Shown here: positions 37,501-49,732 of the stretch, in pieces
How the letters are laid out: every line of letters begins with the position of its first letter
Numbering within the stretch: the stretch's first letter is position 1
Source of the DNA: Prinsepia uniflora
Lineage: Eukaryota > Streptophyta > Magnoliopsida > Rosales > Rosaceae
Assembly: GCA_032719365.1 (NCBI GenBank)
Contig: CM064872.1
Location: forward strand, 16,771,572 to 16,835,571
DNA: 64,000 nt
Direction: 5' to 3'
The notes under the pieces: generated by a model
What the model saw: the letters and a program-made list of their open reading frames with translations, nothing else
The model's database searches: none
Told to the model about the DNA's origin: nothing
Program-made: the position numbers and the translations under genes

Positions 37501-38058
37501 AATGATGATTTAGTATTTATGTTTTATAATACGGTTTTATGATGCTTATGATATGACTGTTATAACTGTTTTTATAATGATTTGGTAAATGTTTTTATAA
37601 TGATCTTCACGTGATTTATAATTGTTTTCATCTAATGGGTTATGCATGTGTGTTTTCAAAACGGAGGGCTAAAACCCTGGTTTTATTATGAAATGGTTTT
37701 CGGAAAATATTTTATTATTTATGGTCCACTCACACCTTCTGTTTTTAACTTGCCCTCCAGGTCGTGGAGCTAGAACGGGGTTTCGACGTCGAGGCAGCGT
37801 CGGAGGCATAGAAGTTACGAGAGCGACCCCGGAGTGTTTTAACTTTTTTCCATGTGCGTGTACTGTTCATTGGTTTTCTTTCTTTTGTATTGGTACTATG
37901 CTCTGTAAGACTTTGACTTCGGGATGTGTAAAGTTTCTCCTGCGTCTGACTGTGTATTTTGGTGGTTTGAGTGAGTTTACTTTAGTTGCGTGTTGGGGTT
38001 TCAGACGGGAGCAGGGTTTACCTCGGTTTTCGGGGTGAAACCGGGGTGGGTCCTGACA
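34543..38058 (+). repeat. Rearranged, chimeric 5' LTR
   Basis: 34543 to about 35912 is an LTR head from one copy (leader plus GCGCGTGAGGGCGCGTGG block). At about 35913 the sequence jumps back to a position only about 210 bases into an LTR (AGGTGGCACGCCC) and runs on to the end at 38058, so part of the head is present twice. The second part also lacks about 735 bp (between about 36549 and 36565) that the 3' LTR keeps at about 43795-44530. The second part otherwise closely follows the 3' LTR. Unequal recombination between LTRs would explain the structure. Confidence 0.75.
37330..37476 (+). repeat. Short tandem array GTTTAAAGACTCGGGA
   Basis: About six copies of a 16-20-bp unit, in pairs, within the LTR. 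The same array is at 45301-45452 in the 3' LTR and, reversed, at about 47228-47380 in the reverse solo LTR. It marks this subfamily and is missing from the others. Confidence 0.8.
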
Positions 38059-38059
38059 A

Positions 38060-38075
38060 TTGGTATCAGAGCATA
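38060..38075 (+). other. Gypsy primer-binding site (initiator tRNA-Met)
   Basis: TTGGTATCAGAGCATAGG begins one base after the LTR end (TGACA at 38058). TGGTATCAGAGC matches the tRNA-iMet complement exactly. Confidence 0.9.
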
Positions 38076-38165
38076 GGTTTGTTGAGTTTGTCGGGTTTGT
38101 CGGTCTGTGAGGTTGTGTTCAGGCTGTTTGACTGTTTCTATGCCTCTTTCAGCGTGCGATTGACG

Positions 38166-38914
38166 ATGCCTCCAAGACGTAGACCTTCTCCATGACCTGA
38201 AGACGAAGCAGCAAGAGGGACAGAGAGTGCTACGATTGAGCGAGCCCAGCGGTTCAGGGCTATTACTTTTAGTGGTGGGGCAGATCCTGAGGAAGCCCAG
38301 AGGTGGATTACGAGACTTGAGCGGATCTTTGCAGTGATGCATTGCCCACCGGAGGATCGAGTGTTACTAGGTACATTTTTACTAGATGGTCCGGCGTACG
38401 AGTGGTGGTATACCCTCGAGTTGTTTGGCTGCGACGCCCACACTGTGACTTGGGAGACGTTTCGGGAAAGGTTCTTAGATCAGTATTATCCTCGTTCTTT
38501 CCGAGATGCCAAAGAGGCTGAGTTTTTGCAGCTTCAACAAGGGAATCAGAGTGTGGCTGAGTATGAACAGAAGTTTAAGATGTTGTCTCGGTTTGCTCCT
38601 GCGTTTGTGGCTACTGAAGCCGAGAAGTGCCGTAGGTTTGAGTTGGGCCTGCGAGGTGAGATTCGAGCCATAGTGACGGCTGGATCGTTTACTACCCTCC
38701 GAGAGTTGTCGGACGCTGCGGTGAGGGTTGAGGCTAGCTTGCCGGTGCGACGCCGGGAGCCACTTTTTCCTAGATCTTCGAGTAAGAGGGTACCGAAGAG
38801 AGGTAACTTCAGTGGAGCACCGTCGTCGGGCGATGATCGTTTCGGTAGACCTGGTAGTTTCCAGAGTTCAGGATTCTGTGGTTACCTAGCCCAGCCGACT
38901 CCGCAAGCTAGTGC
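38166..38914 (+). pseudogene. Ty3/gypsy gag, N-terminal part (capsid)
   Basis: ATG 38166 opens MPPRRRPSP and then a TGA at 38193, which looks like a CGA-to-TGA change. The frame then stays open for about 240 codons to the solo LTR. Visible is the retrotransposon gag domain: FSGGADPEEAQRWITRLE, then YEWWYTLELF, WETFRERFLDQYYP and FLQLQQGNQSVAEYEQKF. Gag forms the virus-like particle in the cytoplasm. The coding sequence resumes at 42033 with the zinc knuckle, so only the TGA and the nested LTR break it. Confidence 0.9.
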
Positions 38915-41900
38915 TGTAACGACCCGTCCCGAATTCCAGGATTAGTTTAGTCACTAATCTTGATTAGTGAGGTTGAACGGTGGTTAGTAGGGCGGAATCG
39001 GACAAATTGTGCAAAATGACCGTTTTGCCCCTGGTCGTGGGCAAAATGTTGACTTTTTGATCGGGCGGTCAAATGGACTTTGACCGATGACCGTGACGTA
39101 GTTCGGGACGTCACGAGTTCATAGACAGGTGGCACGTTCGATTCCGACATTCGTAGAGAAAGTTATGGTGTTCAGAAGTTGAGGGGCATTTTGGTAATTT
39201 GGCTTATTAGGGGCCAAATGTTGACTTGCTGACCGGGAGGTCCGATGGGCGAGGGCCAAGGACCGTTACGTAGGTATCGTCGATACGAATCCAATGACAG
39301 GCGGCATGCCGAAATCGGAGATTCGACGACGAAGTTATGGTCAAGGAAACGAACTAACGAACCGAGGCTCGGATTAAAATAATAATATAATAATGAATAG
39401 TGACTGTTGACTGTGCACATTCGGATGAGTGACAAGTGTCACCCATCCCTTGTTTCCAGCTCCATGTTTCCCTCCCAACACCATCATTACAACATCATCA
39501 TTCCTCATCCATCATTTCCCTTCCTTTTCTTTGATTTTTCTTCAAACCGTGCACAAATTGGGGGAGGATTGAACTGGGAGAATTGGCTCCCTTCCTCTGC
39601 CGTTCTTGAGAGAAAAATGAGAGACTAAGATGATTGAATTAACGGGGAAACACGAGGGATTGAGTGTGGGTTGAATTTTGGATTTTGGATTTCGGGAAAA
39701 TGAGAGGGAAAATCAAATTGGAAGATTTGAGCTGTGATGATCGAATTGGAGGTTACAAACATCTTCCTGAGGTTGTGACGAGTCGATCCACATCAAAAAC
39801 GAGAAGGATCGGTGCCGTTTTGGCTCTGATCGAGCTCGGTGACAGAGGAAGAAATCGAGGCTGAGTCGTGGAGTTTGGGGCTGTGATTGACTCAATTGTT
39901 GTGGGGAAATGACTCCTCATGATCCCACGATGCTTCTGGGTTCATCAATTGAAGCAAACCGATCGAGATCGATGGAACTCCATGGTTGCACAGTGTACGG
40001 ATGTTCGAGCTTGAGTCGTGGAGATTGAGCAATGGATTGATGCAATTGAGTTGGGGGAAACGTTTAACGGAGTCCACTGATGCTTCTGGTTGAACCAATT
40101 TAGGGAAATCGATCGAGATTGAAGGAATCCCATGATTGAACAGTGACCGGAGTGTTCTTCGTGTTCATCGTGGAATCGATGGAATCTGGGTAAGTGTTCG
40201 CGTAATTGATGTTACAGACTTATAATTGGACTTAAAACGAAGCTAATGGAATGATCAATTGAAGGAATTAGGATCGAATTGACAGGATTGGAACCGGGTT
40301 GTGTCGCGGGTGAATTGGACCCGTTTACCAGACAAACGGGTTGGGCTGGTGACACTGTAGCAGGCGCGTGGGTTTCACGCGCAGCCACTCACGGCGGCGC
40401 GTGGTGGCGCGTGGGCACGAATCTCGAGGTGAGGTCAACATGACTTCTGTCCTATTTAATGTAACGGACATTTTGGAATTGGTCTCGTGTCGATCGGACA
40501 CCGTCTCGATATTGTTCGGGATGTCCGAAGGTTTTAAATTAAGTTTAAAAATAAGTAAAAATTCGGGAAAATTACGGGACTTTGATAGGATGTTAATGAT
40601 GAGGTTAGTGACCCTCTAATGTGACTTGGACAGGATTGGGAGTCCCGGTGATAGTGGTGTGGCCCGGGAGGGCCGGTGGCACGCGTATCGAGGCACACGG
40701 TTAAAACGGTCTGTGAGTGGACTTTGGTTTTATAAATCCTATGCATGCTTAAATGTGTTATATGGTTTATATACATGATTTCTATGATGGTATTTGTGAG
40801 TATTGATTTTGGGTATGTTGCACGTATTTCGAGGTGTTTTCCGTATTTCACGTGTATTGGGATTAACGGTTTATTTGTGGTTTTGCATGCTTGTGGTTAA
40901 ATAAATATTATGATAAAATGGTTTTTTATATTGGAAAGATGAATTCGGGCTTGAGGCCCACTTGTTTTGGAAATCTCGGACTTGGAGTCCATTTGAGTAC
41001 GTAAGTCGGGCTGCGGGCCCAGTTGGTTTACAAATCGGGCCGTGGGCCCAGTGGTTCATAAAGTCGGGCATGAGGCCCAGTTGGATTTAAATGATGATTT
41101 CGGGCCAGGGGCCCTATATTTAATAAATGTGGTTTCAGGTCAGGGACCCTAAATGGAAATGTGTTGTTTTATGGAAAATTCGGGCAGGGCCCATTGTGAT
41201 GTTGTGAAATGAATTAATAAAAACTGTTTTCCATATACCATCTTGATACAAGGATATATGATGGTCTCCTCCAAATGTCTGGGACACTGAGGAAGTCACG
41301 GTGCATTGCCTGTGAAGGGTCACCATACGGAGCAGCCGGACCGTATGATGACTCAGGAGCAGGATTGCTATGATTGACGTCTGGGACGTCAGACATCAGG
41401 GATGTCAGATATATGGACCCGGAGAGACCCCGGGCAGCACGCGTAGCTTATGAAACCGTGGGACATGACGTCAGGGACGTCTAGCATCAAGGATACTGGT
41501 GATGGTAATGGTAAAATACGAATTAATGAAATGGCTTTCCGGGTGGATTTATGATTGTGTGATTTTAATGAATTGATGTTCATTTATGGTCGTGGGTGGT
41601 GACCCACATGGTCGTATATGTATGGTGGTGGTATTCCACTGTTTTGGGCTGAGTTCCCACACTTGGTTTTTGGTTAACGGTTTTTGGGCTAAGGCCCTAA
41701 TGGCTCGGTTGAGCAAACGTTTTGGTTACTGGTTTTGGTGGCATGCATACGTTTTTATTGGAGGGCATAAATGTCTTATAAATGTATTTGATGAACTTAT
41801 TGGTTTTTTTCCACTCACAGCTTTTGGTTTTAATGCCCTTCAGGTTGATCACGGATGCGATTGCAGTAGAGACTGGGACATTGCACACCTCCTCCATCGA

Positions 41901-42027
41901 TCCTTGCGCACTCTGGAAGCCCCGTTTGGGCAGTGGCTCGTGGTTATCCCTTGTCTGACACCCCTTGTTGGACGGGAGCAGGGCACATTCCACGGTAATC
42001 CCGGGGGGATTGGGATGGGTCCTGTCA
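38915..42027 (+). repeat. Solo LTR nested in gypsy gag, TSD AGTGC
   Basis: A 3113-bp LTR starting TGTAACGACCCGTCCC and ending GGGATGGGTCCTGTCA, flanked by a perfect 5-bp duplication AGTGC (38910-38914 and 42028-42032). It belongs to the subfamily of the LTR at 1-2681, not that of the element it sits in. It carries arms CTGTGAGTGGAC (40711-40722) and CCACTCACAG (41811-41820), the acceptor-like CCCTTCAG|GTTGATC (41843), and an array of GGGC..GAGGCCCA repeats (about 40940-41130). It arose by insertion of a whole element and later LTR-LTR recombination. Confidence 0.95.
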
Positions 42028-42032
42028 AGTGC

Positions 42033-42350
42033 GACGTCTGTTGCGTCGACAGGGAGACCGAGTCCTTCTGGTCGGGATGTTTGTTTCTACTGTGGAGAGC
42101 GAGGTCACTTCCGACGTGAGTGTCCGATGTTGCCACAGGAACGTGGTGTAGGCCGAGGAGTGGCGGAGCCCGGACAGAGTACAGCGTGAGGGACAGCGGG
42201 CACTAGAGGAGGTGGTGGTGCCACTAGTAGTTCGAGGGGACGTGGTAGATGTTCAGGATCTCAGGCCTGAGTGTTTTCGATGACTCAGTAGGAGGCTCAG
42301 TCAACACCAGGTGCGGGGACAGGTACTTTTACTATCCTTAGTTGTGTCGT
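42033..42350 (+). pseudogene. Ty3/gypsy gag C-terminus with CCHC zinc knuckle
   Basis: Continuation of the interrupted gag. It encodes the nucleic-acid-binding knuckle CFYCGERGHFRRECP (Cys, Cys, His, Cys all present), then a Gly/Arg/Ser-rich linker with a TGA at about 42187 and further stops. The last readable words resemble the start of the protease region of chromoviruses (VFSMTQ, EAQSTPGAGTGTF). The protease active site and everything downstream are missing. Confidence 0.75.
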
Positions 42351-42944
42351 GTTTATTGTTGGATCTCGGGGTAGAGTCTAGGATTTTCCCTAGGTTACCT
42401 GGAGTGTTACGGTGAATTCCGTTGAAGGCGGACGGAAGGAACATGAAATGAGTGACTATAACTGATCGATATAAGGTTATTGAAGGAGATAACCCACAAC
42501 CTAGAGTTTGCCTTTAGGACTTTGTAGATTTATTCCGACAAGTGGTCGAAGTAGCAGTCGAGGGAGTGAGCCAGTAGGTAGGAGTTCTTGTTTGGGCTAG
42601 ATTGTTCTGGGTTAGGAATCGAGTTGGGTTCCGGAAAGTGATGTGGTAGTACGAGAGGATGTACTCTATGAATTCTATTGGGTACTCTATATGAGGTATT
42701 TTAAAATACCTTTGTTTTCTGTTCATAGAGTTTCCCTTGCGTACACCATAAAGTTTTCGTGGGACTGAGAAGGGGTTAGACGTGGTGAACTGGTAGTTGG
42801 GGATGGAGTGAAATACCCAAGGTGGAGATGATAGATCGGAAACCCAGGAGTAGTAGTTGTTGAGTTAGTGCGGTCCGGGTAGTAGATCCCGTATGGAATG
42901 AGTTGTGGAATTTCGGGGATGAAATTCTTTTTAGGTGGGTAGGT
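42351..42944 (+). mobile_element. Gypsy 3' non-coding remnant and polypurine tract
   Basis: About 600 bp without readable frame between the broken gag/protease and the 3' LTR. It ends in TTTCGGGGATGAAATTC followed by TTAGGTGGGTAGGT, the usual chromovirus-type end of pol plus polypurine tract. The integrase and reverse transcriptase genes expected here have been deleted. Confidence 0.65.
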
Positions 42945-45900
42945 TATAATGACCCGTCCCAGAAGTTAGGATTAAAATTGTGCTTAAGATGAGATTAGTG
43001 AGCTTAATTGGTGGTTAGTCGGTTACTATAAGTCCAGTAGCATAGGATGACGATTTTGCCCCTGATTCGGGAAAATTGTTGACTTTTAGTTCGGGCGGTC
43101 AAATGGACTTTGACCGATGACTGTAACGTAGTTCGGGACGTCACGAATCCGTAGACAGGTGGCACGCCCGATTCCGAGATCCGAGGAGAAAGTTATGATG
43201 TTCGTAAGGTTGAGTGCATGTTCGTAATTTGGTTAAAATAGGGGGAAGAGTTGACTTTTTGTACGATCGGGATTTGACACGTTGACCTAGGATAGTTAGG
43301 TAGATCTTGTCGTCCTGAATTCAACGACAGGCGGCACGTGTTCATCGGACCTAGGATGTGTGAGTTGTGGGTCTAGAAAGGTAGGGGTATTATCGTAATT
43401 TTAAGGCACAAGTGAGGGGCATTTTGGTCTTTTGCACATGGGGATTTGTGCAACAGATTGGGACAAGTGGATGGCTGAGATTGAGCCACTTGTGAGAGAA
43501 TGGGGAGGATTGTGACACGTGTTCAAGGTCTGGTTGGTTCTAGGGAACACAATCCAATTATTTGGGCATTGTGATCGTGTATACCCGTGTGTGAGTGTTC
43601 GAAGGGAAGGGAGAACAGAGACTGAGAAATTGAGAGGAGTTGGACGTGGATTGTGAGTGTTGGTGTGTTTGGTGAGTGAGGAGTGATCAGAGATTGAGAG
43701 GGAGACAGTGAGAAGGTTGGGAGGTGAGGTGTGAGTGTGTGTGTGTGTGAGGTGTGAGCTCACGGGGAAACCAGAAAAACATAGAGGAGTTCGAGTGGTG
43801 GTGCTGCCGTGTAAGGGGCCAATCAAGGCTGGTGGAGGTGTTCAGAGGCTGGAGGTGGACTGGAGGAGTTGTGTCCTCACGGCTGAGCTCACGGTGGTGG
43901 TCGGTGTACAGGTAATTTCTTCTCCCTGTGTAAGTACTCTATTTTGCCTTCTAGGTACAAACGTAAAGTTGTGGCTTTTTGGGTTGAGTCGAGGAGTCTA
44001 CTGAGATCTAGGGGACTCAGTAGGGTCCTAGGAAGCTGCTGGTTGTGCAGACGTGACGAGGGATTGCACGGTGGAGTCCAGAACGACGGTAAGTACCTAG
44101 CGTTCTCTGTTTTTCAGTTTAGGTTCAAACTCAAAGTCGTGAGTTTTGAGTACGAGTCGAGGGGTCTGGTAGGTGCTAAATGATTCCTTAGGTCCTTAGG
44201 AACCTTTTGGTGTCGAAGCCGTGAAGGGGAAGTGTGCGGGTGACCGGATTTAAAAACAGGGGTACGGGTGGTTTTGGTTTCGAGCTTGAGGCGATGGTTG
44301 AGAGGTCGTGCTGAAGTGATTGGAGTGGTGGACTGAAGTACTGGGTAGAGGACGAATCTAGGGGAGGAAAAATGAAGGGAAATGGTGGCAGGACGGCGGA
44401 GAACCGGCCACGTCGGTCCGGAATAGTGACGGGTCGAGAGGTTGAAGACGATGAACAGTGGTGCTGGCGCGTGAGGCCCACGCGCAGCCACTTTGGGCAG
44501 CGCATGGGGGGGGGGGGCGTGCGGCGGCGGTTGGGAAAAAGGTCAACATGGTTTTTGGTCTAGGTGTTGTGACGAGTCTATTGGAATTGGTTTCGGGTTG
44601 TTCGGACGTCGTTTGAAGTTAGTCCCGCGAGGTTGAAGGTTTAGGGTTCCGGTTCGATACGTTTAGGACCCGAGGATTTTTGTGGGAAATTAGGAGAGTC
44701 TTGGTAGACGTGTTAGTGACGTACTTTGGTGACTTGTGACAGGATCGGGACTTCCCGAGGAAACTGAGGAACATACGGGACGTTCGGGACGCGATTGAGG
44801 GCTTGGTACTATGAGTAGACCCTTTCTCTAAACTTGAGCATGCATAACTGTTTTTCTATAATTGTTTCATGGTTTACTTGTGGTATTGAATATGTGGTGT
44901 TGGTTTTACATCATTGCACGTTTTTCGAGAAATTACGTATTTGACACGTTTTACGATAAAATGTTGATTTCTGTTTATAATGTTATAACTTCGGGATTTC
45001 AAATGATAAATGATTTCTAATGGTTATAAAGGAATTTTGGAACATGATTTCGATGATTAAGGGTTTTCGGTTTTAAAATCAGATTTCGAAAAGTGAGGTT
45101 TGATTTTAAAGTTGAAAAGTGGATGTCTGGATTTGGGTTCGGAATGACGGTTCTGGATGCTGGAAGGGCAGCAGACCAGTGATTTCGGATTCGGGTTTGG
45201 ATATGGATTTAGAATTTGGTTTCAAATGGTTTTGGATTGGATTTGCTGGATCTGGTTATTGGGTTTAAAAACCCGGATTCTGATTGACGGGGGACGGGCT
45301 CGGATTGAGTTTAAAGACTCGGGAGTTTAAAGACTCGGATATATTGATATTTCCCCCGTAGGCCTGTTGAGTTTAAAGACTCGGGAGTTTAAAGACTCTG
45401 ATATTATTGAGGCCTGGATTGAGTTCAAAGACTCGGGAGTTTAAAGACTCGGATAGATCCAGCAGGTTTGATCGGATAATGATGATTTAGTATTTATGTT
45501 TTATTATACGGTTTTATGATGCTTATGATATGAATGTTATAACTGTTTTTATAATGATTCTGTAAATATTTTTATAATGATATTCACTGATTTATAATTG
45601 TTTTCATCTAATGGGTTATGCATGTGTGTTTTCAAAACGGAGGGCTAAAACCCTAGTTTTATTATGAAATGGTTTTCGGAAAATATTTTATTATTTATGG
45701 TCCACTCACACCTTCTGTTTTTAACTTGCCCTCCAGGTCGTGGAGCTAGAACGGGATTTCAGCGTCGAGGCAACGTGGGAGGCATAGAAGTTACGAGAGC
45801 GACCCCGACGTGTTTTAAGTTTTTCCATGTGCGTGTACTGTTCATTGGTTTTCTTTCTTTTGTATTGGTACTATGCTTTGTAAAACTTTTACTTCGGGAT

Positions 45901-46033
45901 GTGTAAAGTTTCTCCTGCGTTTGACTGTGTATTTTGGTGGTTTGCATGAGTTTACTTTAGTTGCGTGTTGGGGTGTCAGACGGGAGCAGGGTTTACCTCG
46001 GTTTTCGGAGTGAAACCGGGGTGGGTCCTGACA
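42945..46033 (+). repeat. 3' LTR of the gypsy element
   Basis: 3089 bp from TATAATGACCCGTCCC (the family TGTAACGACC with G-to-A and C-to-T changes) to GGGTCCTGACA. It has no internal deletion. The upstream arm is mutated to CTATGAGTAGAC (44809-44820), again by G-to-A changes. The downstream arm GTCCACTCACAC (45700-45711) and the acceptor-like CCTCCAG|GTCG (45736) remain. A run of 13 G lies near 44507. Confidence 0.9.
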
Positions 46034-46658
46034 GGAAGGTTTGCAAAGGAGAGCTGAATGTCGCAGATGATTCTTCTCCAAATCTATGGCACAAGAGATT
46101 AGGCCACATGAGTGAGAAGGGATTGAAAGTTTTGGCAAAGAAGTCTGTCATTCCCTTTGCCAAAGGTACCTCACTCGACTCTTGTGATTATTGTTTATAT
46201 GGCAAACAAAATCAAGTCAGTTTTTCTGGTACCTTCACAAGAAAAGAAAAAATATTAGACCTAGTACATTCTGATGTTTGTGGCCCTATGGTAGTTGAAT
46301 CACTAGGTGGTAATAGATATTTTGTCTCCTTTATTAATGATGCTTCACGAAAGGTTTGGGTATATTTGTTGAAATCAAAAGGCCAGGTATTCCAAACCTT
46401 CAAGCAGTTTCATGTCATGGTGGAGAGGGAGACTGGGAGAGCCCTGAAATGTATCTGCAGCAACAATGGAGGAGAGTACACTTCGAACGAGTTCAGAGAT
46501 TACTGTTCGAAGTATGGCATTAGGCATGAAAAGACAATTCCTGGCACCCCACAACATAATGGTGTATCTGAAAGGATGAATCGCACCATTCTGGAGAAGG
46601 TCAGGTGCATGCTGAAGACAGCCAATCTATCAAAGCGTTTTTGGGCCGAAGCTGTGTC
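46034..46658 (+). pseudogene. Copia integrase, N-terminal and catalytic core
   Basis: The copia frame resumes after the gypsy element with KVCKGELNVAD and LWHKRLGHMSEKGL (GAG-pre-integrase, with zinc-binding His residues and the Cys pair in SCDYCLYGKQ). The core follows: HSDVCGP holds the first catalytic Asp and GVSERMNRT the Glu. The second catalytic Asp of the normal SDNGGEY is Asn here (CSNNGGEY), a GAC-to-AAC change expected to kill strand transfer. The frame runs open into the reverse solo LTR at 46659 and continues at 49738. Confidence 0.9.
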
Positions 46659-49600
46659 TGTCAGAACCCACCCTGATTTCACCCCGAAAACCGAGGTAAA
46701 TCCTGCTCCAGTCTGACACCCCGACACAACACCAAGGTAACTACTAAACAACACCGTCAGACGCAGGAGAAAAATAAGTACAACACCCCGAAGTCAAGTT
46801 TTACAGAACATAGTACTGAATACAACAGAAAGAAAACTTGTAACTAGATACTCGCACACGGGAACCTTTACAACACTCCGGGATCGCTCTCGTGACTTCT
46901 ATGCCTCAGACGCTGCCTCGACGCCGAAATCCCGCTTTAGCTCCACGACCTGGAGGGCAATTTAAAAACAGAAAAGTGTGAGTGGACCATAAATAAGAAA
47001 AGAAGTTCCGAAAATCATTTCACAATAAAACCAGGGTTTTAGCCCTCCGTTTTGAAACCACATGCATAACCCAGTTACTGAAAACAATTATCAATCATGT
47101 AAACCTCATCATAAGAACAGAAACACTATAAAAACAGTTGTAGAAATCATATCATACGCATCATAAAAACCGTATCAGAAAACATAAGTACCAAGCCATC
47201 ATTATCCGATCAAACTTGCTGGACCTATCCGAGTCTTTAAACTCCCGAGTCTTTAAACTCAATCCAGGCCTCAATAATATCCGAGTCTTTAAACTCCCGA
47301 GTCTTTAAACTCAACAGGCCTACGGGGGAAATATCCATATATCCGAGTCTTTAAACTCACGAGTCTTTAAACTCAATCCGGGTCTTTAAACCCAATCCGG
47401 GCCCGTCCCCCGTCAATCAATATCTGGGTCTTTAAACCCAATAACCAGATCCAGCAAATCCAATCCAAAACCATTTGAAAACCATTTATCAATCCACATC
47501 CAAACCCGAATCCGAAATCACTGGTCTGATGTCCTTCCGGCATCCAGAATCGTCATTCCAAACCCAAATCCGGAATTCCACTTTTCAACCTTAAAATCAA
47601 ATCCCGTTACCGAAATCCGATTTCAAAATCGAAAACCCTTTAATCACCAAATCATGGTTCAAAATCCCTTTATGAACATTTAAACCACTTTCCCATTGAA
47701 ATCCCAAATCCATAGCATCATATTCAGAAATCACACTTTTCTCATAAAACGTGCTGAAAACCGAACTTTCTCGAAAAACGTGTAATTATGTAAAATCAAC
47801 AAAGCATATCTGATAAACATAGAATCATGATTAAAACCATAAAACAATTATATAAAAAAAAGTTATGCATGCTCGAGTTTAAAGAAAGGGTCCACTCATT
47901 GTACCGAGCCCTCAATCGCGTCCTGAACGTCTCGTACGTTCCTCAGCTTCCTCGGGAAGTCCCGATCCTGTCAACAACCACCAAAGTACGTTACTAACAC
48001 GTCTACAAAGGTCCACCTAATTTTCCCCAAAAATCCCCGGATCTTAAACGAAATGAACCGGAACCCTAAACCTTCGACCTCGCGGAACTAACTTCAAACG
48101 ACGTCCGAACAACCCGAAACCAATTCCAATGGACTCGTCACAACACCCAGACTAAAAACCATGTTAACCATTTCCCCAACCGCCGCCGCACGCGCCCCCA
48201 CGTGCCTCCCAAAGTGGCTTCGCCTGGCCCTCACGCGCCAGCTACAGTGTCACCAGCAACCTCTGGTCGACCCGGTTCGAAACAGTGCCTGCAACTCGAA
48301 CCGGCGTGACCGGTTCTCCGCCGTGCCTGCACCAAATCAACTCCTCTCTTCACCATCCTCTTCGTCCTGTCCTAAGCTATCCATTCCCTTTACCCAAACA
48401 CCTCGACTCAAACTCGAACAAAACTAGAACCAGTCCCTTGTTCTTCCTCCCGGCCAACTAGGTCTTCCCCCGTCACGGTGACTGTCTTAAACTCTTCTTA
48501 GAACCTCACTGAGTCTTACCCAACTCACCAAAACCGTCGACTCACGCCCAAAAGCCAGGACTCAACGTTTGAAGCAAAACGGAAAAACAGGGCACACCTC
48601 GTTCCAGCCTCCGCCGTGCACTCCTCCGTCACGGCTGCACAACCAGAAGATACTTGGGACCCTACTGAGTCCCCTAGACCTCACTAGACTCCTCGATTCA
48701 ACCCCAAAAGCTACAACTTGGCGTCTGAACCTAAACGGCAAAACAGAGTATCGAAAGGAAAACCAGAAATTACCTGCCCTCCGGTCGCTGTCGTGAGCTC
48801 AACCGTGAGTAAGTATCTCCTCCCGTACTCCTCCGTCCTCTGGACACCTCCACCGGCCTCGATTGATCGAACACGGCAGCACCACCACCCAAAACTCCTC
48901 ATTGCTCTCTGTTTTCTCTGATTTTCTCGTGAGCTAACACTTAGCACACACACACTAAGTCCTCACCTCCCAACCTTCTCACTGTCTCCCTCTCAAGCTC
49001 TGATCACTCACTCCCTCACCAGAACACACCAACACTCCTGGCCACCGTCCAATTTCCCTCAACTCTCTCCCTCTGTTTCTGTTTGGTTCGAAGAACAAAC
49101 ACGAACACAATGCCCAAATAATTGGGATCGTGTTCCCTAGAACCAACCAGAACCCCTACACGTGTCACCATCCTCCTTCTTCCTCTCACAAGTGGCTCAA
49201 TCTCAGCCCTCCATTGTCCCTCTCTGTTGCACAAATCCCAAGTGCAAAAGACCAAAATGCCCCTTCTTGAACCCCAAAATTACGATTGTGCCACTAACTT
49301 TCTAGACCCGTAACTCACACATCGTAAGTCCGATGAATACGTGCCGCCTGTCATCGAACTCAGGACGACAAGATCTACCTAACGGTCCTAGGTCAACGTA
49401 CAAAAGCCCGTTCGTACGAAAAGTCAACTTTTCCCCCTACTTAGCCAAATTACGGTTATGCCCTCAACCTTCCGAACATCATAACTTCCTCCTCGGATGT
49501 TGGAATCGGGCGTGCCACCTGTCTACAGATTCGTGACGTCCTAAATTACGTCCTGGTCATCGGTCAATATCCAATTGACCACCCGAACTAAAATCTAACT

Positions 49601-49732
49601 TTTTGCCCAAACTAGGGGCAAAATCGTCATTTTAAGCTAACGACCTTATCGGGACCAACTAACCCCCGATTAAACTCACTAATCTCACCTTAATCACTGT
49701 CTTAGCCCTAATTTTTGGGACGGGTCGTTACA
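46659..49732 (-). repeat. Reverse-orientation solo LTR in copia integrase, TSD GTGTC
   Basis: A 3074-bp LTR in minus orientation: the plus strand starts TGTCAGAACCCACC and ends GACGGGTCGTTACA. It is flanked by a perfect 5-bp duplication GTGTC (46654-46658 and 49733-49737). It belongs to the same subfamily as the gypsy LTRs next to it. The conserved arms are at 46976-46987 and 47890-47901, and the acceptor-like site is at about 46950 on the minus strand. Removing it restores an unbroken integrase frame, so it is a clean late insertion. Confidence 0.95.

Larger units (their letters stand above)
34543..46033 (+). mobile_element. Gag-only Ty3/gypsy element (Tekay-like) inserted in copia
   Basis: It comprises a rearranged 5' LTR region (34543-38058), an intact primer-binding site, a gag gene split by a solo LTR, a short non-coding stretch, a polypurine tract and a 3.09-kb 3' LTR (42945-46033). 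No integrase or reverse transcriptase is visible, so the pol region has been lost. Long LTRs, a TGTAACGACC start and gag of chromovirus type suggest the Tekay/Del lineage. No target duplication is found (AACAA before, GGAAG after). On the far side the copia reading resumes with a gap of perhaps 60-70 residues, so a deletion accompanied or followed insertion. Confidence 0.8.

Noticed and set aside
48050..48080. Telomere-like ACCCTAAACC (also reversed near 36670 and 44640)
   Set aside because: It is a single unit inside LTRs, not an array. It may act as a telo-box but is not telomeric DNA.
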